Source: Corynebacterium minutissimum (GTDB lineage: Bacteria; Actinomycetota; Actinomycetes; Mycobacteriales; Mycobacteriaceae). From it: DNA of 64,000 nt. Made by a program: the position numbers and the translations under genes. The notes beneath the pieces were generated by a model. The model was not told the DNA's origin. It saw only the letters and a list, made by a program, of their open reading frames with translations, and ran no database searches. Below, piece by piece: positions 44,126 through 52,766 of this stretch (within the stretch, counting starts at the first letter, position 1; every line of letters starts with the position of its first letter). The DNA is taken from positions 310,001 to 374,000 of the forward strand of contig NZ_CP069533.1 of the NCBI RefSeq assembly GCF_016889765.1, given 5' to 3'.

Positions 44126-44165
44126 AAAAATGCCGCCGTGCTGGTCGGTGCCTTGGCGCGGCGGC
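44126..44165 (-). terminator. Terminator after frr
   Basis: On the minus strand GCCGCCG (44159-44165 reversed) pairs with CGGCGGC (44132-44138 reversed). The run ATTTTT follows. It lies 24 bases after the frr stop and 49 bases before cdsA, so cdsA likely has its own promoter. Confidence 0.75.
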
Positions 44166-44188
44166 GGTTCGGAGTTCACAGCAGGAGG

Positions 44189-44746
44189 TTAGACCTCCAT
44201 GAGCTCCTCTTCCTTGTTGGCGACGAGCTTGTCCACCTGCTCGATGTAGCCGGAAGTAATCTTTTCCATTTCCTTCTCTGCGGCGATAACCTCGTCCTCG
44301 CCAGCGTCGCCATCCTTCTGCAGTTTCTTGAGCTGCTCCATCGCCTTGCGGCGAATGTTGCGGATAGCAATCTTGCCATCTTCGCCCTTGCTCTTAGCCA
44401 TCTTGACCATGTCGCGACGGCGCTCCTCCGTGAGCTGCGGAACAGTAACGCGCAGCACCTGACCGTCATTGGTCGGGTTTACGCCGAGATCCGAGTTGCG
44501 GATAGCGTTCTCAATCTCACCAATCATGGACTGCTCGTAGGGCTTGATAAGCAGCATGCGCGGCTCCGGGACAGAGATAGTGGACATCTGCGTAATCGGA
44601 GTCGGCACGCCGTAGTAATCCGCGACCAAACCGTTGAACATGGACGGGTTCGCGCGGCCGGTACGGATGGTGAGGAGCTGCTCGCGGGCATGCTCCACTG
44701 AGGCGGTCATGTGCTCTTCTGCTTCGAGCTGGATCTCGTCGATCAT
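44189..44746 (-). CDS. frr: Ribosome recycling factor
   Basis: A 185-residue factor that with EF-G splits post-termination ribosomes. The conserved TIRTGRANPSMFNGL, YYGVPTPITQMSTISVPEPR and the last helix GYIEQVDKLVANKEEELMEV are all present. The length equals the family norm. It follows pyrH on the same strand with a 71-base gap. The start ATG is preceded by GGGAGTTGTAAACCCTC. Confidence 0.97.
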   Translation of the reverse strand: MIDEIQLEAEEHMTASVEHAREQLLTIRTGRANPSMFNGLVADYYGVPTPITQMSTISVPEPRMLLIKPYEQSMIGEIENAIRNSDLGVNPTNDGQVLRVTVPQLTEERRRDMVKMAKSKGEDGKIAIRNIRRKAMEQLKKLQKDGDAGEDEVIAAEKEMEKITSGYIEQVDKLVANKEEELMEV

Positions 44747-44817
44747 GAGGGTTTACAACTCCCTTGCAATAGTTAAAAGTTCTGGGAAAGAATCTAGCAG
44801 GTCGCGGCCGGTTTGTA

Positions 44818-45555
44818 CTAAGACTGGACCAGCGTGCCGATCTTCTCACCATTAACGGCACGCTTAATGTTGCCGTCGGTGAGGAGGTTAAACACCAAGA
44901 TCGGCATGTTGTTGTCCATGCACAGGCTGAATGCGGTGGCATCTGCTACCTTCAGGCCCTTCTCAATGACCTCACGCGGGGTGATTTCGGAGTACAGCTC
45001 AGCATCCGGGTTGGTGCGCGGGTCAGCGGAATATACGCCGTCCACGGCCTTGGCCAAGAAGAGCACCTCCGCCCCAATTTCGAGCGCGCGTTGTGCGGCA
45101 GTGGTGTCGGTGGAAAAGTACGGCATACCCATACCTGCGCCGAAGATGACGACGCGACCCTTCTCCAAGTGGCGGTCTGCACGCAGCGGCAGGTACGGCT
45201 CTGCTATCTGGGCCATGTTGATGGAGGTCTGCACGCGGCAGTCAATGCCTTGCTGCTTGAGGAAGTCCTGCAGCGCCAAGGAGTTCATGACGGTGCCCAG
45301 CATGCCCATGTAGTCAGAGCGTGCGCGGTCCATGCCACGCTGGGAGAGCTCAGCGCCACGGAAGAAGTTGCCACCGCCGATGACCACGGCAATTTCAGTA
45401 CCCTGGTTTGCCACTTCAGCGATCTGACGTGCGACGTTTTCCACTACATCGGGGTCGATGCCAACCTTGCCTCCGCCAAACATCTCACCGCCCAGCTTCA
45501 GCATGACTCGCTTGTATCCGGTTCGCTTCGGTCCAGGGGTCGTCACGGCCTTCAT
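44818..45555 (-). CDS. pyrH: UMP kinase
   Basis: A 245-residue hexameric kinase converting UMP to UDP in pyrimidine synthesis, usually controlled by GTP and UTP. The nucleotide site GYKRVMLKLGGEMFGGG, the loop VVIGGGNFFRGAEL and the central FGAGMGMPYFSTDTTAAQRALE are present. I prefer the ATG at 45555 (MKAVTTPGPKRTG) because it matches the genus length. The frame stays open to 45606, and AAGGAG lies just before it at short spacing, so the exact start is uncertain. Confidence 0.94.
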   Translation of the reverse strand: MKAVTTPGPKRTGYKRVMLKLGGEMFGGGKVGIDPDVVENVARQIAEVANQGTEIAVVIGGGNFFRGAELSQRGMDRARSDYMGMLGTVMNSLALQDFLKQQGIDCRVQTSINMAQIAEPYLPLRADRHLEKGRVVIFGAGMGMPYFSTDTTAAQRALEIGAEVLFLAKAVDGVYSADPRTNPDAELYSEITPREVIEKGLKVADATAFSLCMDNNMPILVFNLLTDGNIKRAVNGEKIGTLVQS

Positions 45556-45707
45556 CGTCTCCTTCACGCATGGCGGTGCTCCACATTGAGCATCCGAGTT
45601 GAGCACTTCACTTTTTCTGTTCCATCTTAACCATAGCTGCGTCCGTCATAAATATTCACCCACGGCTGTGCGTGAGCAGTGCTTGACGACGCCCCAAAAC
45701 GCAAACG

Positions 45708-45755
45708 TCCCCCTCTCCTACCCCAATACATCGTGGGGAGGGAGAGGGGGACGGT
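45708..45755 (-). terminator. Strong terminator after tsf
   Basis: A 13-bp perfect stem CGTCCCCCTCTCC/GGAGAGGGGGACG is extended by CCCC/GGGG around the loop. On the minus strand it is followed by TTTGCGTTTTGG. It lies 28 bases after the tsf stop and separates tsf from pyrH. Confidence 0.9.
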
Positions 45756-45783
45756 AAGTCAGCGCGTCGCGCCTGAATGGCGT

Positions 45784-46596
45784 TTAGGCGCCTACCTCGT
45801 AGCGAACGAAGTTGGTGATGGTGGTGCCAGCCTCGTCAGCAACCTGCTTGACGGTCTTCTTGGAGTCAGACAGGGAAGCCTGCTCAAGCAGGACGACGGA
45901 CTTGTAGAAGCCATTGAGGCGGCCTTCCACAATCTTCGGCAGCGCAGCCTCCGGCTTGCCCTCCTCGCGGGTGGTAGCCTCAGCGATTTCGCGCTCCTTC
46001 TCGACGACCTCAGCCGGAACATCCTCGCGAGTGAGGTACTCGGCGTTCATGGCAGCAATCTGCAGGGCTACTGCGTGTGCGCCCTCAGCGTTGCCCTCGT
46101 AGGACACGAGAACGCCCACTGCCGGCGGCAGATCAGCGGAACGCTGGTGCAGGTAGACAGCAACGTTGTCGCCCTCGATGGTGACTGCGCGGCGTGCCTG
46201 CAGCTTCTCACCGGTCTTTGCGGACTCTTCGTCGACGACCTCAGAAACCTTCTTGCCATCGATCTCGAGGTTGTTGAGCTCCTCGCCGGAGTTAACCTTG
46301 GCCTCGCCAGCAGCCTCAGCAATCTTGGCAGCGAAGGACTTGAAGGCCTCGTTCTTAGCCACGAAGTCGGTCTCGCAGTTGATCTCGACCATGGTGTTGC
46401 CGGACACGGCAATCAGACCCTCGGTAGCCTCGCGCTCAGCACGCTTGGACACGTTCTTTGCACCCTTGATGCGCAGGTACTCGACAGCCTTGTCGTAGTC
46501 ACCCTGGGACTCGTCGAGAGCCTTCTTGCAATCGAGCATGCCGGCGCCGGTGGCCTCACGCAGTGCCTTAACGTCTGCAGCAGTGTAGTTCGCCAT
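45784..46596 (-). CDS. tsf: Elongation factor Ts
   Basis: A 270-residue guanine nucleotide exchange factor for EF-Tu. The N-terminal UBA-like domain MANYTAADVKALREATGAGM and the CETDFVAKNEAF motif, the EF-Tu contact, are clear. ALKADVKLR-type repeats are reduced, as is normal for actinobacteria. The start fits the family N-terminus, with AAGGAGGAACGCTCCAACT before the ATG. It follows rpsB, separated by two hairpins. Confidence 0.97.
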   Translation of the reverse strand: MANYTAADVKALREATGAGMLDCKKALDESQGDYDKAVEYLRIKGAKNVSKRAEREATEGLIAVSGNTMVEINCETDFVAKNEAFKSFAAKIAEAAGEAKVNSGEELNNLEIDGKKVSEVVDEESAKTGEKLQARRAVTIEGDNVAVYLHQRSADLPPAVGVLVSYEGNAEGAHAVALQIAAMNAEYLTREDVPAEVVEKEREIAEATTREEGKPEAALPKIVEGRLNGFYKSVVLLEQASLSDSKKTVKQVADEAGTTITNFVRYEVGA

Positions 46597-46755
46597 AGTT
46601 GGAGCGTTCCTCCTTGGAATTAAACGGTATTCGATGAAACAGCGTAGCTGAATCGCTTCCACCACGTCGCGTTGAGGGGGTGTTAGTGATTCTCAACTCC
46701 CCCGCGAGGGTAACGCGCACGACACCGCAGTGCCTGTTGACGGCGTGGTGGCGTG

Positions 46756-46780
46756 TCACGCGCCATGATGAGGCGCGTGA
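46756..46780 (-). other. Hairpin between rpsB and tsf
   Basis: TCACGCGCC (46756-46764) and GGCGCGTGA (46772-46780) form a perfect 9-bp stem with a 7-base loop. It immediately follows the rpsB terminator on the minus strand and precedes tsf by about 160 bases. Its role is unknown; it may control read-through or stabilise the 5' end of a tsf transcript. Confidence 0.7.
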
Positions 46781-46782
46781 GA

Positions 46783-46834
46783 AAAAGCCCCCATCGCCGC
46801 GGGTCTGTATGTACCGCGCGGTGCGGGGGCTTTT
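46783..46834 (-). terminator. Terminator after rpsB
   Basis: AAAAGCCCCC (46783-46792) and GGGGGCTTTT (46825-46834) enclose a GC-rich inner structure. It lies 7 bases after the rpsB stop. On the minus strand the stem ends in TTTTTC. Partial read-through to tsf is plausible. Confidence 0.85.
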
Positions 46835-46841
46835 AGGCAGT

Positions 46842-47669
46842 TTACTCTGCGGACTTCTCGGCGTCCTCAGCCTTCTCGGCGGAGGCCGGGTCGGAAGCAG
46901 CGGCAGCCTCAGCGGCGTCGCGAGCGTCCTTCTCAGCGGAATCGCCGGCAGCTTCCTTAGCCTGAGCAAGCTGGCGCTCTTCGCGAGCCTTCTTGCCCTC
47001 TTCCACTGCGGTAGCGATGATGCCGGACAGCAGCTTGGTGGCGCGGATAGCATCGTCGTTGCCCGGGATCGGGAAGTTGACCTCATCCGGGTCGCAGTTG
47101 GTATCCAGGATGGCAACAACCGGGATGTTGAGCTTGTGGGCTTCCTTGACCGCGATGTGCTCCTTGTTGGTGTCAACGATCCACAGTGCGGACGGAGCCT
47201 TGGTCATGTCGGAGATGCCGCCCAGGACGCGCTCGAGCTTAACGCGCTCGCGGGTAAGCATGAGAACTTCCTTCTTGGTGCGGCCCTTGTAGCCGTCCTC
47301 TGCAGCGTCCATAGCCTGCAGTTCCTTCATGCGCTTCAGGCGCTTGGACACGGTCTGGAAGTTGGTGAGCATACCGCCCAGCCAGCGGTGGTTGACGTAC
47401 GGCATGCCAACGCGGGTTGCCTCTTCGGCAACAGCTTCCTGAGCCTGCTTCTTGGTACCAACGAAGAGGATGGTGCCGCCGTGTGCGACGGTCTCCTTAA
47501 CGAACTCGAAGGCCTCATCGATGTAGGTCAGCGTCTGCTGCAGGTCAATGATGTAGATGCCGTTACGGTCGGTGAAGATGTAGCGCTTCATCTTCGGGTT
47601 CCAGCGACGGGTCTGGTGACCGAAGTGGACACCAGCGTCGAGGAGCTCGCGCATGGTTACAACTGCCAT
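46842..47669 (-). CDS. rpsB: 30S ribosomal protein S2
   Basis: A 275-residue small-subunit protein. The N-terminal MAVVTMRELLDAGVHFGHQTRRWNPKMKRYIF pattern, read in two parts, and LWIVDTNKEHIAVKEAHKLN are characteristic. The last 50 residues are Ala/Glu/Asp-rich, a tail common in actinobacterial S2. The start is set by AAAGCGAGCGAATC before the ATG; a TTG-started longer frame runs into the promoter. It is divergent from the M23-like gene across a 431-base gap. Confidence 0.97.
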   Translation of the reverse strand: MAVVTMRELLDAGVHFGHQTRRWNPKMKRYIFTDRNGIYIIDLQQTLTYIDEAFEFVKETVAHGGTILFVGTKKQAQEAVAEEATRVGMPYVNHRWLGGMLTNFQTVSKRLKRMKELQAMDAAEDGYKGRTKKEVLMLTRERVKLERVLGGISDMTKAPSALWIVDTNKEHIAVKEAHKLNIPVVAILDTNCDPDEVNFPIPGNDDAIRATKLLSGIIATAVEEGKKAREERQLAQAKEAAGDSAEKDARDAAEAAAASDPASAEKAEDAEKSAE

Positions 47670-48100
47670 GATTCGCTCGCTTTCTATACGTTGTTTCGGT
47701 TTTGCAAAAATTGTGCGGTATTTTATCCCGCACCCTAGCAACGAAGGCCCAAGTCAACACCCCGACTCAACGGGGACCACGTCAACCACAGACTGTCTCT
47801 TCCTTAACCCAGGAAGCGACGACTTCGCCGCGCGTAGTCAATCCAGAGTTTCTCTCTTCATGCGCCGCGAGCACTAGGCCCGAAAGACAGCACGAGAGCA
47901 GTAAACACAGACTGCTAAAGGCCAGCTTAGTACTGCACACACAAGGATTCCAAAACGACAGACCCTAAACTCACAAGGACTTTGTTGACAGCTTCAGCCA
48001 ACTTTCCCACTACTGAAACACGCGTTTCTTCCTTAACAGGTTATCCACACCTCACTTTCTCCCCCTTCCCACGACAATCTCAAGCATCAATGCTGGAATC
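47670..48100. other. 431-base intergenic region between rpsB and the M23-like gene
   Basis: No convincing gene is seen; two small open frames (47653-47877 and 47702-47968) have no recognisable content. The rpsB side holds TAAAAT inside the inverted repeat GTGCGG (47713-47718)/CCGCAC (47728-47733). The other side holds TTGACA (47985-47990) and a perfect DnaA box at 48041-48049. Promoters for both genes must lie here. Confidence 0.6.
48041..48049 (+). promoter_or_regulatory. Perfect DnaA box consensus
   Basis: TTATCCACA, the consensus DnaA-binding nonamer, lies 51 bases before the M23-like gene. DnaA can act as a transcription regulator at such sites. No origin-like AT-rich unwinding region is visible next to it. 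Confidence 0.6.
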
Positions 48101-48619
48101 ATGCAGCACCGCCCTCACATCACCACTGTTCTTGCGGCCGTGGCCGTCTTAGCTCATATTGCCTTAGCCGCTGTTCCGCAGGCTCTGCCTTACGTCGATC
48201 CGACGACCGGTTTCCCCGCGGCCACTCAGGTATTGCGAGGATTCGAGCCTCCCGAGCAGCGCTGGCTATCTGGTCATCGCGGTGTCGATTTGGCCCTCCC
48301 CGTAGGCGGCTCTGTGCGCGCGGCCGGGGATGGCGTGGTGCACTTCGCTGGTTCGGTCGCTGGTAAACCCGTGGTATCCATCAAGCATGACGACGGGATT
48401 CGCACGACCTATCAACCTGTCTTTGCGAGAGTCAAAAAAGGTGACCACGTCACAGAGGGAGACATCATTGGCACGCTGGCGCCGTCCGTCGACGGCTATC
48501 CGGGACTCCACTGGGGTGCCGTGGAAGGACGTGAGGACTACATCGACCCATTAGGGCTATTGGGCGAACCCGTCATCCGGCTCAAGCCCGTGGATGGGAA
48601 CGCGCGTAGACGTCCTTAA
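48101..48619 (+). CDS. M23-like peptidase domain protein, secreted, possibly degenerate
   Basis: A 172-residue protein with an N-terminal hydrophobic signal segment (about residues 8-25). The M23 beta-lactam-like zinc motif HRGVD supplies His59 and Asp63. The usual HxH second motif appears as GLHWGA, keeping the zinc His137 but with Gly in place of the first, catalytic-type His. The same gene lies divergent from rpsB in other actinobacteria. It may bind peptidoglycan or regulate rather than cut it. Its end overlaps the convergent xerC end by 38 bases. Confidence 0.85.
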   Translation: MQHRPHITTVLAAVAVLAHIALAAVPQALPYVDPTTGFPAATQVLRGFEPPEQRWLSGHRGVDLALPVGGSVRAAGDGVVHFAGSVAGKPVVSIKHDDGIRTTYQPVFARVKKGDHVTEGDIIGTLAPSVDGYPGLHWGAVEGREDYIDPLGLLGEPVIRLKPVDGNARRRP

Positions 48620-49493
48620 GCCTCTGCGCTGAGACGTGGGTATAGACCTGCGTGGTCTGCAGCGAAGAGTGTCCTAATAGCTCTTGGACCATACGAAGGT
48701 CAGCGCCGCCTTCTAATAAATGCGTGGCGGCCGAGTGCCGAAGTCCGTGCGGGGTCAGACCCGACTCTCCTGTTACTTGTGCGGCGCGGTCCACAACTCG
48801 TCGCACTTGGCGGGCATCAATACGGCCGCCCCGAGTCCCCACAAACACCGCCTCCGTGTCACCCGCTAGCTGTCCGCGCCCAGAACTCAACCACGCTTCA
48901 AGCGCCTCTGCAGCTGCTGCCCCAAAGGGCACAACCCGTTGTTTATTTCCCTTACCGGTTACGCGCGCGGTTCGGCGCGCGAGGTCAACATCGCCAATAT
49001 CGAGCCCGACAAGTTCCGCGACACGTACTCCCGTGGCGTAGAGGAATTCCAGCATGGCACTGTCACGCAGGAAGTGAACCTCATCGGTCGACACCACATT
49101 GCCCATGAGCTCACCGGCGGCAGTGGGTGACATGACGGTCGGCAGGTGCTTGCCTACCTTTGGCGTAACGAGGCGTTGAGCCACATCAGTGGCGAGATAA
49201 CCTTCACGTGCCGCCCACGTCGAAAATGCGCGCAGTGACGCGGTGCGCCGAGCCAGCGTGGACCGAGACTTCCCTTCCTCGACTGCGCGTGCCAGCCACG
49301 CGCGCAGCGCAGTCAACGTGAAGGAGGCAAAGTCAGGCACGCTGTCACTCAGCAAGCGCAGGTCTGAGCAGTATCCGCGAACGGTGGCGGATGAGCGGCC
49401 ACGGACAACACGCTGGTGTTCAGCGAAGTCCTCTATTGCTTCCTCCAGCTGCGCCCCGACGCGCCGCCCACCGTTTTCACTTGCGCCACTCAT
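48582..49493 (-). CDS. xerC: Tyrosine recombinase XerC
   Basis: A 303-residue recombinase for chromosome dimer resolution with a partner XerD encoded elsewhere. The N-terminal SAM-like domain (FAEHQRVVRGRSSATVRGY) precedes the catalytic domain. The catalytic residues are Arg in ATGVRVAELVGLD near residue 157, His-x-x-Arg in LTPHGLRHSAATHLLEGGAD, His in LLGHSSLQTTQVY, and the Tyr near residue 284. It follows dprA on the same strand, a usual actinobacterial order, and is not part of a mobile element. Confidence 0.95.
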   Translation of the reverse strand: MSGASENGGRRVGAQLEEAIEDFAEHQRVVRGRSSATVRGYCSDLRLLSDSVPDFASFTLTALRAWLARAVEEGKSRSTLARRTASLRAFSTWAAREGYLATDVAQRLVTPKVGKHLPTVMSPTAAGELMGNVVSTDEVHFLRDSAMLEFLYATGVRVAELVGLDIGDVDLARRTARVTGKGNKQRVVPFGAAAAEALEAWLSSGRGQLAGDTEAVFVGTRGGRIDARQVRRVVDRAAQVTGESGLTPHGLRHSAATHLLEGGADLRMVQELLGHSSLQTTQVYTHVSAQRLKDVYARSHPRA

Positions 49494-49508
49494 AACTCAA
49501 GAGTGTAC

Positions 49509-50687
49509 TCACGTACGCTGCCATAGCGCTCCAGTACGGCTTATCACCCCCATCTTCTGCATCGCCACCAGCAGGTGCACTGTCAAGGCCACGCGCATTC
49601 CTGCCGCCGCGGCAATGTCTTCGGCGCTCGCTCCTTCATCCGCGGTTTCAGGAGGCGTGGAGTCATACACCTTGAGCTCGTTTCGAGAAAGCCGCTGGAC
49701 CGCTGTGGGCTGGAATTCCAACTCGTATTGTCCCGCCGCGTCCACGGCACCGACTTGGCCAACCAAGCCTCGTACCTCATCAGCAGAAGCCACCAATTGC
49801 GCGCGACCTTCCTGGATACGCTGGTGACAGCCCAATGAACCCGACGTTGTTATCGGCCCCGGAACCGCCATAGCTACCCTGCCCAGAGCTTCCGCCCAGT
49901 TCAAGGTGTTGAGCGCGCCCGATCTGAAACCGGCCTCCACGACCACAGTGCCCGCCGTCATTGCTGCCACCAGCCGGTTACGAGAAAGAAATCGAAAGCG
50001 CTGCGGCCGGGTTCCCGGCGCGAACTCCGAAACAACGCAGCCTGACGCGGCAATCTTCTCAAAGAGCTGTGCGTTGCGCGCCGGATAGGAAATGTCGATG
50101 CCGCAGGCGGCCACCGCCACTGTCTGGCCGCCTGCGTCCAAGGCGCTTTCGTGAACAGCGGTGTCCACACCAACCGCGCCGCCAGAGACAACTGTCCACT
50201 GGTGTGTGGCTAAGCCACCTGCTAATAATCGGCTTGCTTCCCAGCCGTAGCGGCTAACTGCACGGGTGCCGACCAGAGCAACAGACTGCGCTACGGCCTC
50301 ACGCAGATTACCGCCGCGTACCCACAAACTATGGGGAGGGACGGCTTGGTCATCGAAGGTGGCGGGTGCATCGACAAGCCCCTGTTGATAGAAACCGAAA
50401 GCACTGGAGAACTCCTCGCCCGGCCATTCATTGTCGTCTGGGGTAATCAACCTCGCCCCAACTGCTTCCGCGGCAGCTAGGTCTTCGTCTTGACGCAACC
50501 AGTCACGCCGCGAAGCCGTGGACTGGCGCAACGGACCAATCCAGTCCTCTCCCCTATAAATGCCGTGAGCAATCTCTTCTGCGGGGTAGTGAGTGAGCAA
50601 TCCATGCAGCACAGGTGAGGGTCCCTCCACCACGCGGTTGAGATAGGCCCAAGTGTGCTGGAGTGTCGATAGATTGAGCTCACTCAT
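49509..50687 (-). CDS. dprA: DNA-processing protein DprA
   Basis: A 392-residue Rossmann-type protein that loads RecA on incoming single-stranded DNA in transformable bacteria. LVGTRAVSRYGWEAS, VSGGAVGVDTAVHESALDAG, PARNAQLFEKIAASGCVVSE and the core FLSRNRLVAAMTAGTVVVEAG are all conserved. A C-terminal winged-helix domain (ASAEDIAAAAGMRVALTVHLL) is present. The start overlaps the yifB stop by 4 bases (ATGA). Whether the organism is naturally competent cannot be told. Confidence 0.95.
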   Translation of the reverse strand: MSELNLSTLQHTWAYLNRVVEGPSPVLHGLLTHYPAEEIAHGIYRGEDWIGPLRQSTASRRDWLRQDEDLAAAEAVGARLITPDDNEWPGEEFSSAFGFYQQGLVDAPATFDDQAVPPHSLWVRGGNLREAVAQSVALVGTRAVSRYGWEASRLLAGGLATHQWTVVSGGAVGVDTAVHESALDAGGQTVAVAACGIDISYPARNAQLFEKIAASGCVVSEFAPGTRPQRFRFLSRNRLVAAMTAGTVVVEAGFRSGALNTLNWAEALGRVAMAVPGPITTSGSLGCHQRIQEGRAQLVASADEVRGLVGQVGAVDAAGQYELEFQPTAVQRLSRNELKVYDSTPPETADEGASAEDIAAAAGMRVALTVHLLVAMQKMGVISRTGALWQRT

Positions 50688-52207
50688 GCCGCCAACCTTT
50701 CGATTGTCCCCGCGCCACGCAGGTCAAGGGCCCGGCTAACGTGGTCGAGGTCTGGGCGGCCGGTGCCGTCGAGATCCGCCAATGTCCAGGCCAATCGCAG
50801 TACTCGGTCCACGCCGCGTTGGCTCAGCTCTCCTTCAGCCAAGTAGGCTGCCAGCATGATCATGGCGGATTCAGCTGCGGGACGATGACGCCGCAGATAC
50901 GAGGCCGGAACAGCGCCATTATTCACCACTCCCAGACCGTCGTTCTCCCATCGAGTGGTCATGCGTTCACGGGCTTCGGCTACGCGCTGTGCAATAACAG
51001 CAGAGGTTTCCTCGCCTTCGGCATTGAGCACTGCGGACTGGCCGGACAAGGAGACGATAATGTCGAGGCGATCACGCAAGGGACCTGACAGATTGGAGAG
51101 ATAGTTCATCCGGTCCACGGACCTGCATTCACACCGTGCTGGATCTTCAGTACCGCAGCGGCAGGGGTTCGCCGCGAGCACCAGCTGAAAACGCGCAGGG
51201 AATGTGACCTCCCGGCGCGCCCGGGCCAAACGCACCTGCCCTTCTTCCAACGGTGCGCGAAGGCCGTCCAACACCTGGGCAGGTACCTCACTAACTTCAT
51301 CCAGGAAGAGAACCCCGTGGTGAGCTAGGCTCACAGCGCCCGGCCGCGGGCGGCCCGAGCCGCCGCCAATAAGCGCGGCTCTGGTCACTGAGGCATGCGG
51401 GGCGATAAAGGGGGCCCGGGAAATGACTGTCCCCACTGAGCCTGCCACCGAATGAATAGCGGTAGCTTCAACTGACTGGTCGGTAGTCAACCGCGGCAGA
51501 ATGCTGGGCAAGCGGGAGGCAATCATGGACTTTCCAGACCCAGGTGGTCCGACCATCATGACGTGATGTCCGCCGGCTGCCGCGACCTCTGCTGCCCACT
51601 TAGCTTCCTTCTGGCCGGCCACTTCGCTGAAGTCGGCTGGCTCTTCGCGCAGCGCTACGACGTCGCGTGCAACAAGCTCCGCTGCGGCAAGACAATCGCT
51701 GCCACAAGCCCAGGCAAAAGCATCCCACAGTGTCTCCGCGACAAGGACCCGCATACCCGGCACAAGTGCTGCTTCAGCCGCATTGCCGGGAGGGATGATG
51801 AGCGTGTCATAGCCTTGTGAACGCGCTGCCAGAAGCGCGGGGATGATGCCAGATACTGGACGCACGCGGCCATCAAGTCCCAGCTCCCCCAGCACGATAG
51901 TCCCGGTGAGCCGGTTATTGTCCGGCTGTCCCGCTGCCAGAATGGCAAGTGCCATGGGCAAGTCGAAATGGGCTCCAGCCTTGGGCAGCGACGCCGGGGA
52001 CATCGACACCACGACTTTGGTCTTGGGCCAGGGCAAGTGAGAGTTGCTCACCGCTGTGCGGATGCGGTCGCGCGACTCAGAAATCGCGGCATCGCCCAAG
52101 CCCACCACGTGTACTCCCGGGAGTCCTGGCCCGACATTGGCCTCCACCTCAACGACTTTGGCAAGTACGCCATCAAGTGCAATCGTGTCGCACCTACCGA
52201 GAGCCAT
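50684..52207 (-). CDS. YifB family Mg-chelatase-like AAA ATPase
   Basis: A 507-residue protein. The N-terminal ChlI-like domain (MALGRCDTIALDGVLAKVVE, PGLPGVHVVGLGDAAI) precedes a Walker A motif GPPGSGKSMIASRLPSI and Walker B VLFLDEVSEV. A C-terminal Mg-chelatase domain closes the protein. The family (YifB/ComM) helps DNA branch migration during natural transformation in some bacteria. The start MALGRCDT is preferred; the frame continues to 52300 without homology. It overlaps yraN by 14 bases. Confidence 0.93.
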   Translation of the reverse strand: MALGRCDTIALDGVLAKVVEVEANVGPGLPGVHVVGLGDAAISESRDRIRTAVSNSHLPWPKTKVVVSMSPASLPKAGAHFDLPMALAILAAGQPDNNRLTGTIVLGELGLDGRVRPVSGIIPALLAARSQGYDTLIIPPGNAAEAALVPGMRVLVAETLWDAFAWACGSDCLAAAELVARDVVALREEPADFSEVAGQKEAKWAAEVAAAGGHHVMMVGPPGSGKSMIASRLPSILPRLTTDQSVEATAIHSVAGSVGTVISRAPFIAPHASVTRAALIGGGSGRPRPGAVSLAHHGVLFLDEVSEVPAQVLDGLRAPLEEGQVRLARARREVTFPARFQLVLAANPCRCGTEDPARCECRSVDRMNYLSNLSGPLRDRLDIIVSLSGQSAVLNAEGEETSAVIAQRVAEARERMTTRWENDGLGVVNNGAVPASYLRRHRPAAESAMIMLAAYLAEGELSQRGVDRVLRLAWTLADLDGTGRPDLDHVSRALDLRGAGTIERLAA

Positions 52208-52619
52208 GCTCCACCCCCTGAAAGTACTCCACATCGAAGTCAGCGCCGGATTGCACAAGGCCGAGGACGTCAAAGCGGACGTCGGAAAGCGGCTTGCCAT
52301 CCAACCAGTAGGCGGCAGCCTTGCGCAGGCGCTGCAGTTTGCGCTTCGTCACTGCCTCTGCAACTCCGTAATTGCGGGTAGCACGGGTCTTAACCTCGAC
52401 GAAGACAATTGTTCCATCCCGCTCGCGCACAACGAGATCTATCTCCCCTACGGAGTACTGCACGTTCGCAGCTATTACTTGGCTGCCGCGTGCCCGGTAG
52501 AAGTCGGCGGCGAATTTTTCACCCGCACGCCCTAAGGCGTCTTGGGGGCGGATGGTCTGGCCCGCAGCGGGCGTAGTCAGTGTCCCTGTGCGAGTAGATG
52601 ATGCTGAAGGTCTGGTCAT
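52194..52619 (-). CDS. YraN family (UPF0102) endonuclease-like protein
   Basis: A 141-residue protein. The core LGRAGEKFAADFYRARGSQV, NVQYSVGEIDLVVRERDGTI and VFVEVKTRATRNYG match the UPF0102 fold, a restriction endonuclease-like domain; GEIDLV and EVKTR supply the acidic and lysine residues of the active centre. The start (MTRPSAS) follows AAGGAGCACCTCC. It heads the yraN-yifB-dprA-xerC operon. The function is not established. Confidence 0.9.
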   Translation of the reverse strand: MTRPSASSTRTGTLTTPAAGQTIRPQDALGRAGEKFAADFYRARGSQVIAANVQYSVGEIDLVVRERDGTIVFVEVKTRATRNYGVAEAVTKRKLQRLRKAAAYWLDGKPLSDVRFDVLGLVQSGADFDVEYFQGVEHGSR

Positions 52620-52766
52620 GGAGGTGCTCCTTGGAATGGTCGTGCTTTCTACACGCCGCAAGCACGACACAAGCCCAGTCCTCGTGCCGTGGACCTCACG
52701 GCACTATCCAGAACACCTCAGGTACCTAGCTCCTGACGAGGGGTCTGCAGCCCCACACGGCATATT

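Noticed and set aside
47702..47968. An 88-codon frame before the M23-like gene
   Set aside because: No recognisable sequence and no ribosome binding site; it overlaps the promoter region of rpsB.
48582..49493. Integrase of a mobile element
   Set aside because: The tyrosine recombinase sits in the conserved yraN-yifB-dprA-xerC order and has no att-like repeats or cargo, so it is chromosomal XerC.
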